From Pseudomonas frederiksbergensis (GTDB lineage: Bacteria; Pseudomonadota; Gammaproteobacteria; Pseudomonadales; Pseudomonadaceae): a DNA stretch of 64,000 bases. A program made the position numbers and the translations under genes. The stretch covers positions 1 through 64,000 of the forward strand of contig NZ_CP018319.1 in NCBI RefSeq assembly GCF_001952935.1, written 5' to 3'. The notes under the pieces are model-generated. The model did no database searches. It saw only the letters and a program-made list of their open reading frames with translations, and was not told the DNA's origin. Below, in pieces: positions 43,584-52,671 of this stretch; positions within the stretch are counted from its first letter, which is position 1; each line of letters opens with the position of its first letter.

Positions 43584-43976
43584 CTACTCCTCGAAGCGAC
43601 CAGCGGGGTCACGATCGCGCTCGTAGCGTCTCGTGAGCGGAAACGCCGGCAACCAGGATTCACGACGCACGGTCCAGCTTTCGTAGGTTGGGATCAGTTG
43701 GTCTGGGGCATCCAGGGACCCCAGGTTCACTTCGATCTCGTCGTCGGTGCGGGCAAAAACCGACGAGCCGCAACGAGGACAGAAAAACCGCCCGGCGTAG
43801 TCGCGTGTTTCGCCTTCGATCGTCACTGCATCCTGAGGAAATATCGCGCAAGCATTAAAAAGCGCCCCATGATGCTTGCGGCAGTCGAGGCAGTGACAAA
43901 GGCCAACCCGATACGGGAGTCCCGACGCCTCAATTCGGACGTTGCCGCACAGGCACCCCCCCGTGAATCGCTCCAT
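43584..43976 (-). CDS. GFA (glutathione-dependent formaldehyde-activating)/CENP-V family zinc protein
   Basis: 130 residues with the GFA zinc-binding pattern: GGCLCGNVRIEA at the N-terminus, CHCLDCRKHHGALFN in the middle and FFCPRCGSSVFAR after it, giving seven cysteines for two zinc sites. Despite the family name, most members have no proven formaldehyde activity. It stands alone, divergent from the CPPGAC hypothetical gene. Confidence 0.88.
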   Translation of the reverse strand: MERFTGGCLCGNVRIEASGLPYRVGLCHCLDCRKHHGALFNACAIFPQDAVTIEGETRDYAGRFFCPRCGSSVFARTDDEIEVNLGSLDAPDQLIPTYESWTVRRESWLPAFPLTRRYERDRDPAGRFEE

Positions 43977-44115
43977 GCTGCGTCTCCTCTGAAATCAAAC
44001 AGTCGGAACGTGATGAGTTGCACCCTGCCAGTGCCCGACTTTTAAGCCTAGACCCGGCGTTTCCCGTTCGCCAGAACGGCAAATACCCTATGGGCAAACC
44101 CGATTGCAGCACTCT

Positions 44116-44529
44116 ATGATTGACCCCATGACCACCACGCCTCCGATCCGCCAACCCTGCCCGCCCGGCGCCTGCGACTGCGGGCGTGACCCGCTGCTGG
44201 AAACACCGGGGGCGGACGTGCGCATTCTGTTTCTGACCCGCTCCGAGGAAAAGCGCCTGATCGAACGTCTGGAAAACCTCCAGAGCCTGAGCGATCTGGA
44301 ACGCCTGCAACAGCGGATGTATGAGCAGTTGGGCATTCGCGTCGACATCGCCCCCGGTTTCAACGAAGTACGCACCATGCGCGGTATCGGTATCAACCTG
44401 GGTGAACAACCGGGGCTATGCCGCAAAACCCGTCAGTCGATCCCGGCGGCGATTCGTCGCGCACTGGAGAAGCGCCCGGAGATTGCCTACGCGCTGCTCA
44501 ACGCCAATGACCTGTTGCGCGATGCGTGA
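44116..44529 (+). CDS. Conserved hypothetical protein with CPPGACDC motif
   Basis: Soluble protein of 137 residues (start could also be the ATG at 44128 or a TTG at 44104). The N-terminus has the cysteine cluster CPPGACDCGRD, which could hold a metal, followed by a helical segment (LTRSEEKRLIERLENLQSLSDLERL) and a conserved-looking NEVRTMRGIGINLGEQPGLC region. No signal peptide. I recall proteins of this pattern in Pseudomonas genomes without function. It stands alone. Confidence 0.6.
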   Translation: MIDPMTTTPPIRQPCPPGACDCGRDPLLETPGADVRILFLTRSEEKRLIERLENLQSLSDLERLQQRMYEQLGIRVDIAPGFNEVRTMRGIGINLGEQPGLCRKTRQSIPAAIRRALEKRPEIAYALLNANDLLRDA

Positions 44530-44744
44530 ACATCGTCCTCGAAGCACCTGAAAAAATCGTTGCCATGCAACGGAACAGGATCAGCGGTCATACGCAGAGT
44601 CTTGGCCGCTGCTATGCCTTCTCATGGGAGCAATGGTTTCAAGCCAGTCAGGGATGAAGCTGGACACTCAAGCGTGACCGTGGTCCCGGCACCCGCCAGG
44701 TGCGCGAAGAGCAACAGGTGCCAATCCGTAGCAGGAGGTGGCGA

Positions 44745-45026
44745 ATGTTATTCATAGTCAATTGGTCTATCAGTTCGGTAAATCGTAACAACGCGATCGA
44801 GCGTTTCCTCAAGACCGGGGGGGCTCCACCCGCTGGCGTCAAGATGCTGGGACGCTGGCACGCCGTCGGTGGCGCGTCCGGTTTTGGCGTGGCAGAGGCC
44901 AGTGATCCGGCCTCCATTCAGAAGTGGGTGCTGGAATGGAGCGACCTCATGACCATGGAGGTCCAGGCGGCACTGACCGATGAACAGATAGCGCCGCTGC
45001 TGGCGGCCGCTGTCGGCAAGCAATAG
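44745..45026 (+). CDS. DUF3303 family protein
   Basis: 93 residues, beginning MLFIVNWSISSVNRNNAIERFL and containing GRWHAVGGASGFGVAEASDP and WSDLMTMEVQAALTDEQ, the pattern of DUF3303, a small dimeric alpha-beta barrel-like fold of unknown role. An AGGAGG site eight bases upstream fixes the ATG at 44745 over the longer frame. It is followed by a perfect 11-bp stem hairpin. Confidence 0.78.
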   Translation: MLFIVNWSISSVNRNNAIERFLKTGGAPPAGVKMLGRWHAVGGASGFGVAEASDPASIQKWVLEWSDLMTMEVQAALTDEQIAPLLAAAVGKQ

Positions 45027-45031
45027 TCGTT

Positions 45032-45058
45032 GGAGCGGCGAGCCACGCTCGCCGCTCC
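45032..45058. terminator. Hairpin after the DUF3303 gene
   Basis: GGAGCGGCGAG at 45032-45042 pairs perfectly with CTCGCCGCTCC at 45048-45058. It lies six bases after the stop codon. There is no T-run, so termination strength is uncertain; it also resembles short REP-type hairpins of Pseudomonas. Confidence 0.55.
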
Positions 45059-45314
45059 ATGCCCTCCCGCGATTCGAACAACACATTCCCTATGATCGAT
45101 CCAGGCACGGATTGAGGACTTCGTCTGGTTGAGATGTCAGTAATCATCCGAATCCACGACAAGCTGTAAAGCCCATGAAACAAGGGCTTCGGCCAAAAAA
45201 CCAATGACTGGAAATTTCACAATTCTTACCTACGCTCTTCGCGGGGGATCCAAAATTTCCTGGGCGGTCGGGGGCTCGTCTCAGAGTACCAACGCAAGTG
45301 CACAGGAGCTCGAT

Positions 45315-46928
45315 ATGAACCGGACAAAGCTATCCTCAGTATTCGCCGTCCCCTTATTACTGTCTGCAATGGTTCTCCCCGGCATCACTCAAGCAGCCGA
45401 CAAAAGCCCCAACATTGTCGTCATCATGGGCGACGATATTGGCTGGTCCAATATTGGTGTCTACAACCAGGGCATGATGGCCGGTCGAACACCCAACCTC
45501 GACCAGCTCGCGGCTGAAGGCATGCGTTTCACCGACTACTACGCCGAGGCCAGTTGTACCGCCGGGCGCGCGAACTTCATTACCGGCGAACTGCCGATCC
45601 GTACCGGGATGACCACTGTCGGGCAGGCCGGTTCTCCCATTGGTATTCCCGCCGAAGCCGTCACCATTGCCACCGCACTCAAGTCCATGGGCTACGCCAC
45701 CGGCCAGTTCGGCAAGAACCACTTGGGCGACTTGAACGAATTCCTGCCGACCGTGCATGGTTTCGACGAGTTTTTCGGCTATCTCTATCACCTCGACGCC
45801 ATGGAAGACCCGGCGCACCCCAATTATCCGCAAGATCTTCTGCCCACCGTCGGCCCACGGAACATGGTTCACAGCTGGGCCACCACGACTGACGACACGA
45901 CCGTGATGCCGCGCTGGGGCAAGGTCGGCAAACAGAAAATCGAAGACGCCGGCACCCTCTATCCGGAGCGGATGAAAACCGTCGATGACGAAATTCGTGA
46001 CAAGGCCTTTGCCTTCGTCGACAAGGCCAGGCAGGACAACAAACCGTTCTTCCTCTGGCTCAACCCGACCCGCATGCACATCGTCACTCACCTCTCCGAC
46101 AAGTACCAAGCCATGCGTAATGCGCAAAATGGCTGGTCGGAACAGGAAGCCGGCATGGCGCAGATCGACGACATCGTCGGCGACGTGATGGCCAAGCTGA
46201 AAAAAGACGGCATGGATGACAACACCATCGTGATTTTCACCACGGACAACGGCGCTGAAAACTTTACCTGGCCGGATGGCGGCACCACGCCGTTTGCCAT
46301 GGGTAAAGGCACGGTGATGGAAGGTGGTTTCCGCGCGCCGGCGATTATTCGCTGGCCGGGCAAGGTACCTGCCAACCAGGTGGCCAATGGCATCATGTCA
46401 GGCATGGACTGGTTCCCGACCCTGGTCGCGGCGGCGGGCAACCCGAACATCACCGCAGAATTGCTCAAGGGCAAACAACTGGGCGATACCACTTACAAAG
46501 TGCACCTGGACGGCTATGACCAGACACCGATGATTACCGGCAAAGGTCCGTCGAATCGCCATGAGATCTTCTACTTCGGCGAAAGCACGCTGGGCGCAAT
46601 CCGTATCGATGACTTCAAGTACCGCTTCATTGACCAGCCCGGTGGCTGGCTGGGGGCAAAAAACACGCTGGACGTGCCGATCCTGACCAACCTGCGCCTC
46701 GACCCGTTCGAACGCGCCGGGTGGCCGGAAAACATGGCGGCCAATGGCTCGCTGGAGTATTTCGAGTGGTTCAAATTCCAGTTCTGGCGCTTCGTGTTTG
46801 TGCAGCAGCAGGTGGTCAAACTGGCTGAAACAGCGGTTGAGTTCCCGCCCATGCAAAAAGGCGCGAGCTTCAACCTTGAAGCAGTCAAAGCCAAGATCGA
46901 AGCGGCCCGGGCGGCCATGGGCAAGTAA
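45315..46928 (+). CDS. Secreted arylsulfatase (type I, formylglycine)
   Basis: Periplasmic sulfate-ester hydrolase of 537 residues. Signal peptide to about residue 28 (ends GITQAADKS). SPNIVVIMGDDIGWSNIG provides the metal-binding aspartates; C81 in ASCTAGRANF is the cysteine that must be turned into formylglycine (C-x-A-x-R motif); FGKNHLGDLNEF and FTTDNGAENFTWPDGG are other active-site segments. A GGAG site precedes the ATG at 45315; the frame upstream lacks a signal. The maturation enzyme is not in the window. The two genes downstream (FadL-type porin, DUF3313 lipoprotein) run in the same direction, so the substrate may be a hydrophobic or lipid-like sulfate ester. Confidence 0.9.
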   Translation: MNRTKLSSVFAVPLLLSAMVLPGITQAADKSPNIVVIMGDDIGWSNIGVYNQGMMAGRTPNLDQLAAEGMRFTDYYAEASCTAGRANFITGELPIRTGMTTVGQAGSPIGIPAEAVTIATALKSMGYATGQFGKNHLGDLNEFLPTVHGFDEFFGYLYHLDAMEDPAHPNYPQDLLPTVGPRNMVHSWATTTDDTTVMPRWGKVGKQKIEDAGTLYPERMKTVDDEIRDKAFAFVDKARQDNKPFFLWLNPTRMHIVTHLSDKYQAMRNAQNGWSEQEAGMAQIDDIVGDVMAKLKKDGMDDNTIVIFTTDNGAENFTWPDGGTTPFAMGKGTVMEGGFRAPAIIRWPGKVPANQVANGIMSGMDWFPTLVAAAGNPNITAELLKGKQLGDTTYKVHLDGYDQTPMITGKGPSNRHEIFYFGESTLGAIRIDDFKYRFIDQPGGWLGAKNTLDVPILTNLRLDPFERAGWPENMAANGSLEYFEWFKFQFWRFVFVQQQVVKLAETAVEFPPMQKGASFNLEAVKAKIEAARAAMGK

Positions 46929-46997
46929 GCAGTTGAATTCGCGGGTGGCCAGCGCTCGCCACCCGCGTTCATGACGGACATGTGCCGAGGTGATCCC

Positions 46998-48266
46998 ATG
47001 CAGATAAAAACATCCGGCCTGCCCGCCATTACTCTGTGTGCCCTGTGCAGTCAGCACGCTTACGCCGGCGGCATCATGCTCTATGAAATCGGCACCGATA
47101 ACGCCGGTCTTGCCAACGCTGGCGCCGCGGCCCGTGCTCAAGGCCCCTCGACTATCGCCAGTAACCCGGCGGGCATGAGTTATCTGCCTGGCACACAGAT
47201 CACCGGTGGTTTGCAGATTCTCTACGGCGACCTGAGCTTCGATCGCGACTCAAACACCAATGGCACCGGCACTGGCAGTGGGAATGCCCTCGACCCGATT
47301 CCCGGTGGCGGCTTCTTCGTCAGCCATCAATTCGACGACCACTGGAGCATTGGCTTCGGCCAGTACGCTGACTTTGGCCTGGCGGCCAATTACGACAACG
47401 AATGGTCCGGGCGCTACTTCGCACAAAACGCCAGCCTCGCCGGTTTGTCTTTCGTGCACAGCGTGGCTTATCGCTTTAACGAACAATGGTCGGTGGGCGT
47501 TGGCGTGAAAGCCATGTACGGCATGTTGCAAGCGCAAACCGCGATTGACCGTTCGCCGTTCGGCTTCACCGACCGCAGCGACGGCCAATTCAAATACAAG
47601 GACAACGATTGGGGTTTCGGCGCGAATGTGGGGGTGATCTATGCCCCACAACCCGGCACCCGCATCGGCCTGGCCTATACCAGCAAGGTCGATCTGGACT
47701 TCGAGGACGGGCTGGACGTCAAAGGCGACGGGGCCGCGCTGGAGAGCCTGGATGGCCTTAATACCCAACTCGACGTGACCGTGCCGCAAACTGCAACGCT
47801 GAGTCTGTTCCAGCAACTCGACCCGCAATGGGCCCTGCTGGCCTCGGTCAACTGGCAGGACTGGTCAGAGTTTGGCGATATCGCGGTGCAAGTCGACACC
47901 ACCGCGTTTGGCGCTCAATCGACGACGGTCGACGCCCATTTCAAAGACACCTGGCAACTGGCACTCGGCGCGCAGTATCAGGCCACGCCGCAACTGTTGT
48001 GGAACGTCGGTGTGGCGTACGACAGCAGCGCCGTTTCGGACGGCAACCGAACTTTTACCGTCCCCATGGGCGAATCCTGGCGCATTGCGGCCGGAGCCAC
48101 CTATGCTCTGAGCAAGGTCACCGACATTAATGTCAGCTGGGCCATGGTCTGGCTCGGCGACATGCCGGTAGATCAGACCAAATCCACGTCGGGAACGCGA
48201 ACTTCCGGTCAGTTCGACAATGCCTGGATTCAAGCCGTGACCGGCAATATGACCTGGCGTTTCTGA
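46998..48266 (+). CDS. FadL/OmpP1-type outer-membrane transport protein
   Basis: Outer-membrane barrel of 422 residues for uptake of hydrophobic compounds. Signal peptide to about residue 23 (ends HAYAGG). The mature start has GIMLYEIGTDNAGLANAGAAARAQ and PSTIASNPAGMSYLPG, the hatch region with the conserved NPA motif of FadL. The C-terminus ends in W-R-F, a good barrel-assembly signal. It follows the arylsulfatase gene by about 70 bases and precedes a lipoprotein gene by 50, in one probable transcript. Substrate unknown. Confidence 0.87.
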   Translation: MQIKTSGLPAITLCALCSQHAYAGGIMLYEIGTDNAGLANAGAAARAQGPSTIASNPAGMSYLPGTQITGGLQILYGDLSFDRDSNTNGTGTGSGNALDPIPGGGFFVSHQFDDHWSIGFGQYADFGLAANYDNEWSGRYFAQNASLAGLSFVHSVAYRFNEQWSVGVGVKAMYGMLQAQTAIDRSPFGFTDRSDGQFKYKDNDWGFGANVGVIYAPQPGTRIGLAYTSKVDLDFEDGLDVKGDGAALESLDGLNTQLDVTVPQTATLSLFQQLDPQWALLASVNWQDWSEFGDIAVQVDTTAFGAQSTTVDAHFKDTWQLALGAQYQATPQLLWNVGVAYDSSAVSDGNRTFTVPMGESWRIAAGATYALSKVTDINVSWAMVWLGDMPVDQTKSTSGTRTSGQFDNAWIQAVTGNMTWRF

Positions 48267-48316
48267 TGCCCTGCGACCGAAAAAAAAACGAATTCATCCA
48301 AGGAGCACACACCACT

Positions 48317-48991
48317 ATGAATCTGTCCCGAAAGCTGTTTATTGGCGTTGCGCTGACCAGCCTGCTGCTCGGCGGTTGCACCTCGAAAGTCACCGAGCGT
48401 GAGCAGTATTCCGGCTTCCTGTCCAACTACAACAATTTGCAGCAGGTCACCACCACCAGCGGCGAAACAGCCATGCGCTGGGTCAGCCCGTCCTGGAATC
48501 CAGAGGCCTATAACACCGTGGTTTTCAATAAGCTGGAGCTCTACCCGGCGCCCAAGCCTACTGAGCGGGTTAACCAGCAAACCCTGGACGAGTTGCAGAG
48601 CTACATGACCAGCAAGGCCAAAGGTGTGCTGGGTCAGAAATATCGGGTGGTATCGAGCACGAAATCAGCGCCAGCCGGTTCAAAAACCTTGATCATGCGC
48701 GCGGCGATCACCGGGGTGAGTGCCGAAACCGAAGGGATGAAGTGGTATGAAGTGGTGCCGATTGCCGCCGTCGTCGGGGGTGTTTCCGCCGCCAGTGGTC
48801 ACCGCGATCAGGACACCACTCTGTTCATCGAGGCCGAGTTCGTCGACGCCAGCAACAACCAGACCGTGGCCAAAGTCGTGCGCAAAGTCTTTGGCACCAC
48901 ACTGGAAAACGCCAGCCAGAAGATCACCACCAAGGATTTCAAAGTCGCGATCGACAAGCTGACCAGCGACCTGCAGGCCTTTATCAAATAG
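48317..48991 (+). CDS. DUF3313 family lipoprotein
   Basis: 224-residue lipoprotein. The lipobox LLLGGC places the lipidated cysteine at residue 21. The mature part (REQYSGFLSNYNNLQQV, MRWVSPSWNPEAYNTVVFNKLELYP, then TLIMRAAITGVSAETEG and DTTLFIEAEFVDASNNQTVAKVVRK) matches DUF3313, a family of Pseudomonas and related bacteria of unknown role. GGAG precedes the ATG. Third gene of the sulfatase, porin, lipoprotein array, ended by a long hairpin. Confidence 0.82.
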   Translation: MNLSRKLFIGVALTSLLLGGCTSKVTEREQYSGFLSNYNNLQQVTTTSGETAMRWVSPSWNPEAYNTVVFNKLELYPAPKPTERVNQQTLDELQSYMTSKAKGVLGQKYRVVSSTKSAPAGSKTLIMRAAITGVSAETEGMKWYEVVPIAAVVGGVSAASGHRDQDTTLFIEAEFVDASNNQTVAKVVRKVFGTTLENASQKITTKDFKVAIDKLTSDLQAFIK

Positions 48992-49003
48992 CTTTTTTTT
49001 AGA

Positions 49004-49059
49004 AGCACGGCTTGCCGGCGATGGCGTTCTAAAGGGCGCCATCGCCGGCAAGCCGTGCT
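49004..49059. repeat. REP-type long hairpin between the lipoprotein gene and ligD
   Basis: AGCACGGCTTGCCGGCGATG at its left edge pairs with CATCGCCGGCAAGCCGTGCT at its right edge, extended inward to a stem of about 23 perfect pairs. It lies between convergent genes, 15-20 bases from each. Sequences of this form (GTAGGAGCxxGCTTGC...GATGGCG) are a very common Pseudomonas repeat, and here it can serve as a two-way terminator. Confidence 0.8.
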
Positions 49060-49077
49060 CCTACAAGATGTACGTGG

Positions 49078-51669
49078 CTATTTTTTCATCCCGACCCGCC
49101 GCCGCATCTCGGCGGTGATCGATTGCCGGGTTTTCTTCAAATCCTTCCAGGGCTCACCGCCGACCTCGGCCAAGCGTTCATGCACTGTGTGGATGTTCCA
49201 CTGATTGCCCCCCTTGAGCTCGCCCACCTCTTCGCGAAAGATCGGCACCGACACCGGCAGCCCTTCGCGGGCGCGCACGGCGTAAGCGCAGATGGTCGTG
49301 GCCCCGAGGCCATTGCGCAGGTAATCGATGAAGATCCGCCCGACCCGGTTCTTTGGGCCCGACACCGCGGAAAAACGCTCCGGCAGCAACTTGGCCATGT
49401 GGCTGACGATTGCGTGGCTGAAGTCTTTCACCTCATCCCAACCCAGCTTGCGCGTCAGTGGCACCACCAAGTGAATGCCCTTGCCGCCGCTGGTCTTGAG
49501 AAACGCCTTGAGCCCCAGTTCATCGAGCACCGAGAGGGTCAGTTGAGTCGCCTCGACCATGCTTTTCCAGGGCAGCGCCGGGTCCGGGTCGAGGTCGAGG
49601 ACGAAGCGGTCGGGTTTGTCGAGGTTGTCCGAGGTGGCGTTCCAGGTGTGCAACTCAACAGTGCTCATCTGCACGGCGCCGATCAGGGCTTCGGCGTTGT
49701 TGATGATCATCACCGGTTGCCCGGTGAGTGCCTTGTCCAGAGTGGTAATTCCCGGAATGGCCAGGCGCTCGGCGTTCTTCTGGAAAAACAGTTCGCCGGC
49801 AATGCCGTCCGGCGCACGCACCAACGCCACGGGGCGATCCTTGAGTTCAGGCAAAATCCACTCGGCGACGCTGGCGTAATACTCCGCCAGTTGCACTTTA
49901 GTGGCGCCGCTGCTGGCGTCGATCACCCGGTCGGGGTGAGTGATGCGCACCTTGCCCTCGCCCAGGCCGATTTGTGAGGGTGCGGGCGCGGCTTTCTTTT
50001 TGGCAGGGGTGGAAGGTTTTTCGGCAGTGGTCTTTTTCGCGGCTGAAGTCTTCACGGCTTTCGGACGCTCCTCGGTAATGTCTTCGGCAGGTTTGTCGTC
50101 ACGCAGACCATGGAACACCGAATGACGGACTGAACCTTCTTTGGTCATTTCGGCAAAAGCGACCTCCGCCAGCAGTGTCGGCTTGAGCCAGTGCACACCC
50201 TTGGCGTCAAAACCGCTCGGCGGATTGACCACTGGGATCTTTTTCGTCTGCAACGGTTTCAGTTGCTCATAAATGCGCTTGAGCGTCGTCTCGTTAAACC
50301 CGGTGCCGACCTTCCCCGCGTAACGCAACTCACCGCTATCGCGGTCATGCAACCCCAGCAGCAGCGCACCGAAGGCATTGCGCGAGCCTTTCGGATCGGT
50401 GAAGCCGACCACCACAAATTCCTGTCGATGCTTGCACTTGAGCTTGATCCAGTCGCTGCTGCGCCGCGACACGTAAGGCGTGCCCAGGCGTTTGCCGATC
50501 AGCCCTTCCATCTGCATTTGGCAGGCGCTGTTGAGCAACGCTTGCGGTTCTTCGCTAAAGGAATCGGAGAAGCGCAGCAGCGGATCTTTATTGGGGTTGA
50601 GCACGGTCGACAGTGCAACCCTTCGCTCCTCGACCGGCACCTCGCGCAGGTCCACACCGTTGAGGTAAGGCATGTCGAACAGGTAATAGAGGATGTTGCC
50701 GCTGCGGCCCGAGTCGAAGGCGTTTTGCAAGGCCTGGAAATCCGGCACACCCTGCTCGTTGGCGACCACCATTTCCCCGTCGAGCCAGGCCGATTCGAGA
50801 CCCAGCGCCGCCAACGCCTCGGCTTGCCTGGGCAGTTTATGGGTCCAGTCGTGGCCGTTGCGGGTGAACAGTTTGACCTCGTCGTGGTCGATGCGGGCCA
50901 TGATCCGATAGCCATCGAACTTGATCTCATAGCTCCACTCGCCGCCCGGGGCCTTTTCGACCAGCGTCGCCAGTTGCGGCTTGAGCATCTCCGGCAATTT
51001 GGCTTTGCGGGCGCCCGTCAAGGGAGCCGATTTTTCGTTGCGCGCCGGGCTGGCAGGTTTTTTGACGGGCTTGGGTTTGGCAGCAGTCTTCGGCTTTTTG
51101 GCAACGATGGTCCGGTCACTGAGCACGCTGTCGGGCTCGGCGGCGACCACGTCGTAATCGCTTTCGGGCCTGGCCGCGCCATCCTGATGCTTGATCAGAA
51201 ACCATTGCTCCTGCTTGCCTGGCATGTGCGTGCGCACCAGGTTCCACAGCCCTCCAAGCTTCTCGCCCTTTAGCTCGAATTTGAGCTTGCCCTTGGCGTA
51301 TGCCTCGGCCGGATCGTCCTGAGGAATCCAGACTCCCCGGTCCCAGACAATCACGTCGCCGGCACCATAATGCCCTTCGGGAATGCTGCCCTCGAAGGTG
51401 GCGTAATCAATCGGATGGTCTTCGACGTGCACCGCCAGGCGCTTGACCTTGGGGTCCAGTGACGGGCCTTTGGGCACCGCCCAGCTTTTCAGCGCGCCAT
51501 CGAGTTCCAGGCGAAAGTCGTAATGCAGGCGCGAGGCGTCGTGCTTCTGGATGCAGAACTGCAACGCATGGTCTTTCGCGGTTTTCTTGCCCGAACGTTT
51601 GCCGGCAGCCGGTTCAGAGGTTGCCGAAAAATCGCGCATGCGATTGTAATCGTCCAGGCTCCTGCTCAT
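49078..51669 (-). CDS. ligD: ATP-dependent DNA ligase LigD (non-homologous end joining)
   Basis: Three-domain end-joining enzyme of 863 residues. N-terminal 3'-phosphoesterase domain (about 25-180; LQFCIQKHDASRLHYDFRLE, and HVEDHPIDYATFEG), central ligase (about 225-530; nucleotidyl lysine K250 in SYEIKFDGYRIMARI, then SAWLDGEMVV and EGLIGKRLGTPY), a Lys/Ala-rich linker (about 540-570), and C-terminal primase-polymerase (about 575-860; DRFVLDLDPDPALPWKSMVEA with the metal-binding D-L-D, LKTSGGKGIHLVVPL). This is the domain order of Pseudomonas LigD. Its partner Ku is not in the window. The ATG overlaps the stop of the methyltransferase gene upstream. Confidence 0.95.
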   Translation of the reverse strand: MSRSLDDYNRMRDFSATSEPAAGKRSGKKTAKDHALQFCIQKHDASRLHYDFRLELDGALKSWAVPKGPSLDPKVKRLAVHVEDHPIDYATFEGSIPEGHYGAGDVIVWDRGVWIPQDDPAEAYAKGKLKFELKGEKLGGLWNLVRTHMPGKQEQWFLIKHQDGAARPESDYDVVAAEPDSVLSDRTIVAKKPKTAAKPKPVKKPASPARNEKSAPLTGARKAKLPEMLKPQLATLVEKAPGGEWSYEIKFDGYRIMARIDHDEVKLFTRNGHDWTHKLPRQAEALAALGLESAWLDGEMVVANEQGVPDFQALQNAFDSGRSGNILYYLFDMPYLNGVDLREVPVEERRVALSTVLNPNKDPLLRFSDSFSEEPQALLNSACQMQMEGLIGKRLGTPYVSRRSSDWIKLKCKHRQEFVVVGFTDPKGSRNAFGALLLGLHDRDSGELRYAGKVGTGFNETTLKRIYEQLKPLQTKKIPVVNPPSGFDAKGVHWLKPTLLAEVAFAEMTKEGSVRHSVFHGLRDDKPAEDITEERPKAVKTSAAKKTTAEKPSTPAKKKAAPAPSQIGLGEGKVRITHPDRVIDASSGATKVQLAEYYASVAEWILPELKDRPVALVRAPDGIAGELFFQKNAERLAIPGITTLDKALTGQPVMIINNAEALIGAVQMSTVELHTWNATSDNLDKPDRFVLDLDPDPALPWKSMVEATQLTLSVLDELGLKAFLKTSGGKGIHLVVPLTRKLGWDEVKDFSHAIVSHMAKLLPERFSAVSGPKNRVGRIFIDYLRNGLGATTICAYAVRAREGLPVSVPIFREEVGELKGGNQWNIHTVHERLAEVGGEPWKDLKKTRQSITAEMRRRVGMKK

Positions 51670-52661
51670 GGCGCACCTGCTGACGCGGTCACGGTGCCCC
51701 CGATGCCTGGGCCGATACGCGTGACAATCAGGGCGACGACGGCAATTCGCTCCACCCGCTGATAGCCTGGCGTCAACAGCTCTTCACCGAACACATCGGG
51801 GTCGATTTCATGGTAGGTCCAGCCGAACATCGGCGACTCCAGGCGCGGCGCCACTGCATCCAGAAACGGATCGATGCCATCGATCATTGCCACGCCGGTG
51901 TACAGCACCAGCGAACCACCGGGAGCCAACCGATACAGGGCCTGTTCGACAATGCGCAATGACAATTGCGCGCCCAGCGCCCCCCCGCCGTGCCGGTAAG
52001 CACGCTCGGCCGGGTCGGCCATGTACGGCGGATTGGCGACGATCAGGTCGAATTGGCCGTCGACGTCTTGCAGCACGTCACTGGCCTCGATGCTGACGTT
52101 CGCCACCTCGGCGAGCGCGACGTTGACCGCTGTCATGCGTAACGCCAACGAGTTGATGTCCACGGCCAGGACTTCCGCTTCCCGGCGTGCGCGGGCAATC
52201 AAAATCGCCCCGACGCCCGCACCGCAGCCAATGTCCACGGCGCGCCTGATCGGCGCGAAGCTGTGTTGCAGATGGGCGTGAATCAGCTGAGCAAAACGGT
52301 AGGTGTCGGGGCCGAAGAACACCGCGTCAGCGGCATCAGTGGGGTAACCCGAATGCACGAACAACAGGTCATCGAGACTTGACCAGCGCACATGACTTTT
52401 CAGTCGACCATTGCATTCATCGAGGACGCCAGCCTGTTGCAACTGCCGTTGCTCATCCACCGACAACAGGCCGGGCTCAAACGGCCGCGACCAGCCGAAC
52501 ACTTCGCGCAGGGTCCGGGCGCTTTGCCCAAAGGAGCGATCATTGACCCGTTGATGGGTCAGCGGCGTTGGCGTGATGAAACGGTAGCCGTCGGCCTGCA
52601 AACGGCGCCCCAGTTGCAACAAGGCCAGATCGGCGGCGCCAAGGTGTTCTTCCTGATTCAT
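51666..52661 (-). CDS. Class I SAM-dependent methyltransferase (HemK/PrmC-like)
   Basis: 331 residues. A non-catalytic N-terminal domain (about 1-140) is followed by the Rossmann fold: VDIGCGAGVGAILIARA (motif I), EVLAVDINSLALRMTAVNVA, then FDLIVANPPYMADP, where N-P-P-Y is the catalytic signature of amide-nitrogen methyltransferases such as PrmC. The N-terminal part is unlike that of PrmC, so the substrate need not be a release factor. It overlaps ligD by ATGA and follows the haem-oxygenase-like gene by ten bases, thus the middle of a three-gene operon. Function unknown. Confidence 0.82.
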   Translation of the reverse strand: MNQEEHLGAADLALLQLGRRLQADGYRFITPTPLTHQRVNDRSFGQSARTLREVFGWSRPFEPGLLSVDEQRQLQQAGVLDECNGRLKSHVRWSSLDDLLFVHSGYPTDAADAVFFGPDTYRFAQLIHAHLQHSFAPIRRAVDIGCGAGVGAILIARARREAEVLAVDINSLALRMTAVNVALAEVANVSIEASDVLQDVDGQFDLIVANPPYMADPAERAYRHGGGALGAQLSLRIVEQALYRLAPGGSLVLYTGVAMIDGIDPFLDAVAPRLESPMFGWTYHEIDPDVFGEELLTPGYQRVERIAVVALIVTRIGPGIGGTVTASAGAP

Positions 52662-52671
52662 GAAGGGCTCC

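Noticed and set aside
44560..44757. 65-residue plus-strand frame between the CPPGAC gene and the DUF3303 gene
   Set aside because: No ribosome site and no family resemblance, and it overlaps the well-supported DUF3303 start.
50191..51273. 360-residue plus-strand open frame over ligD
   Set aside because: The Arg/Gln/His-rich composition is typical of antisense frames; the minus strand holds intact LigD.
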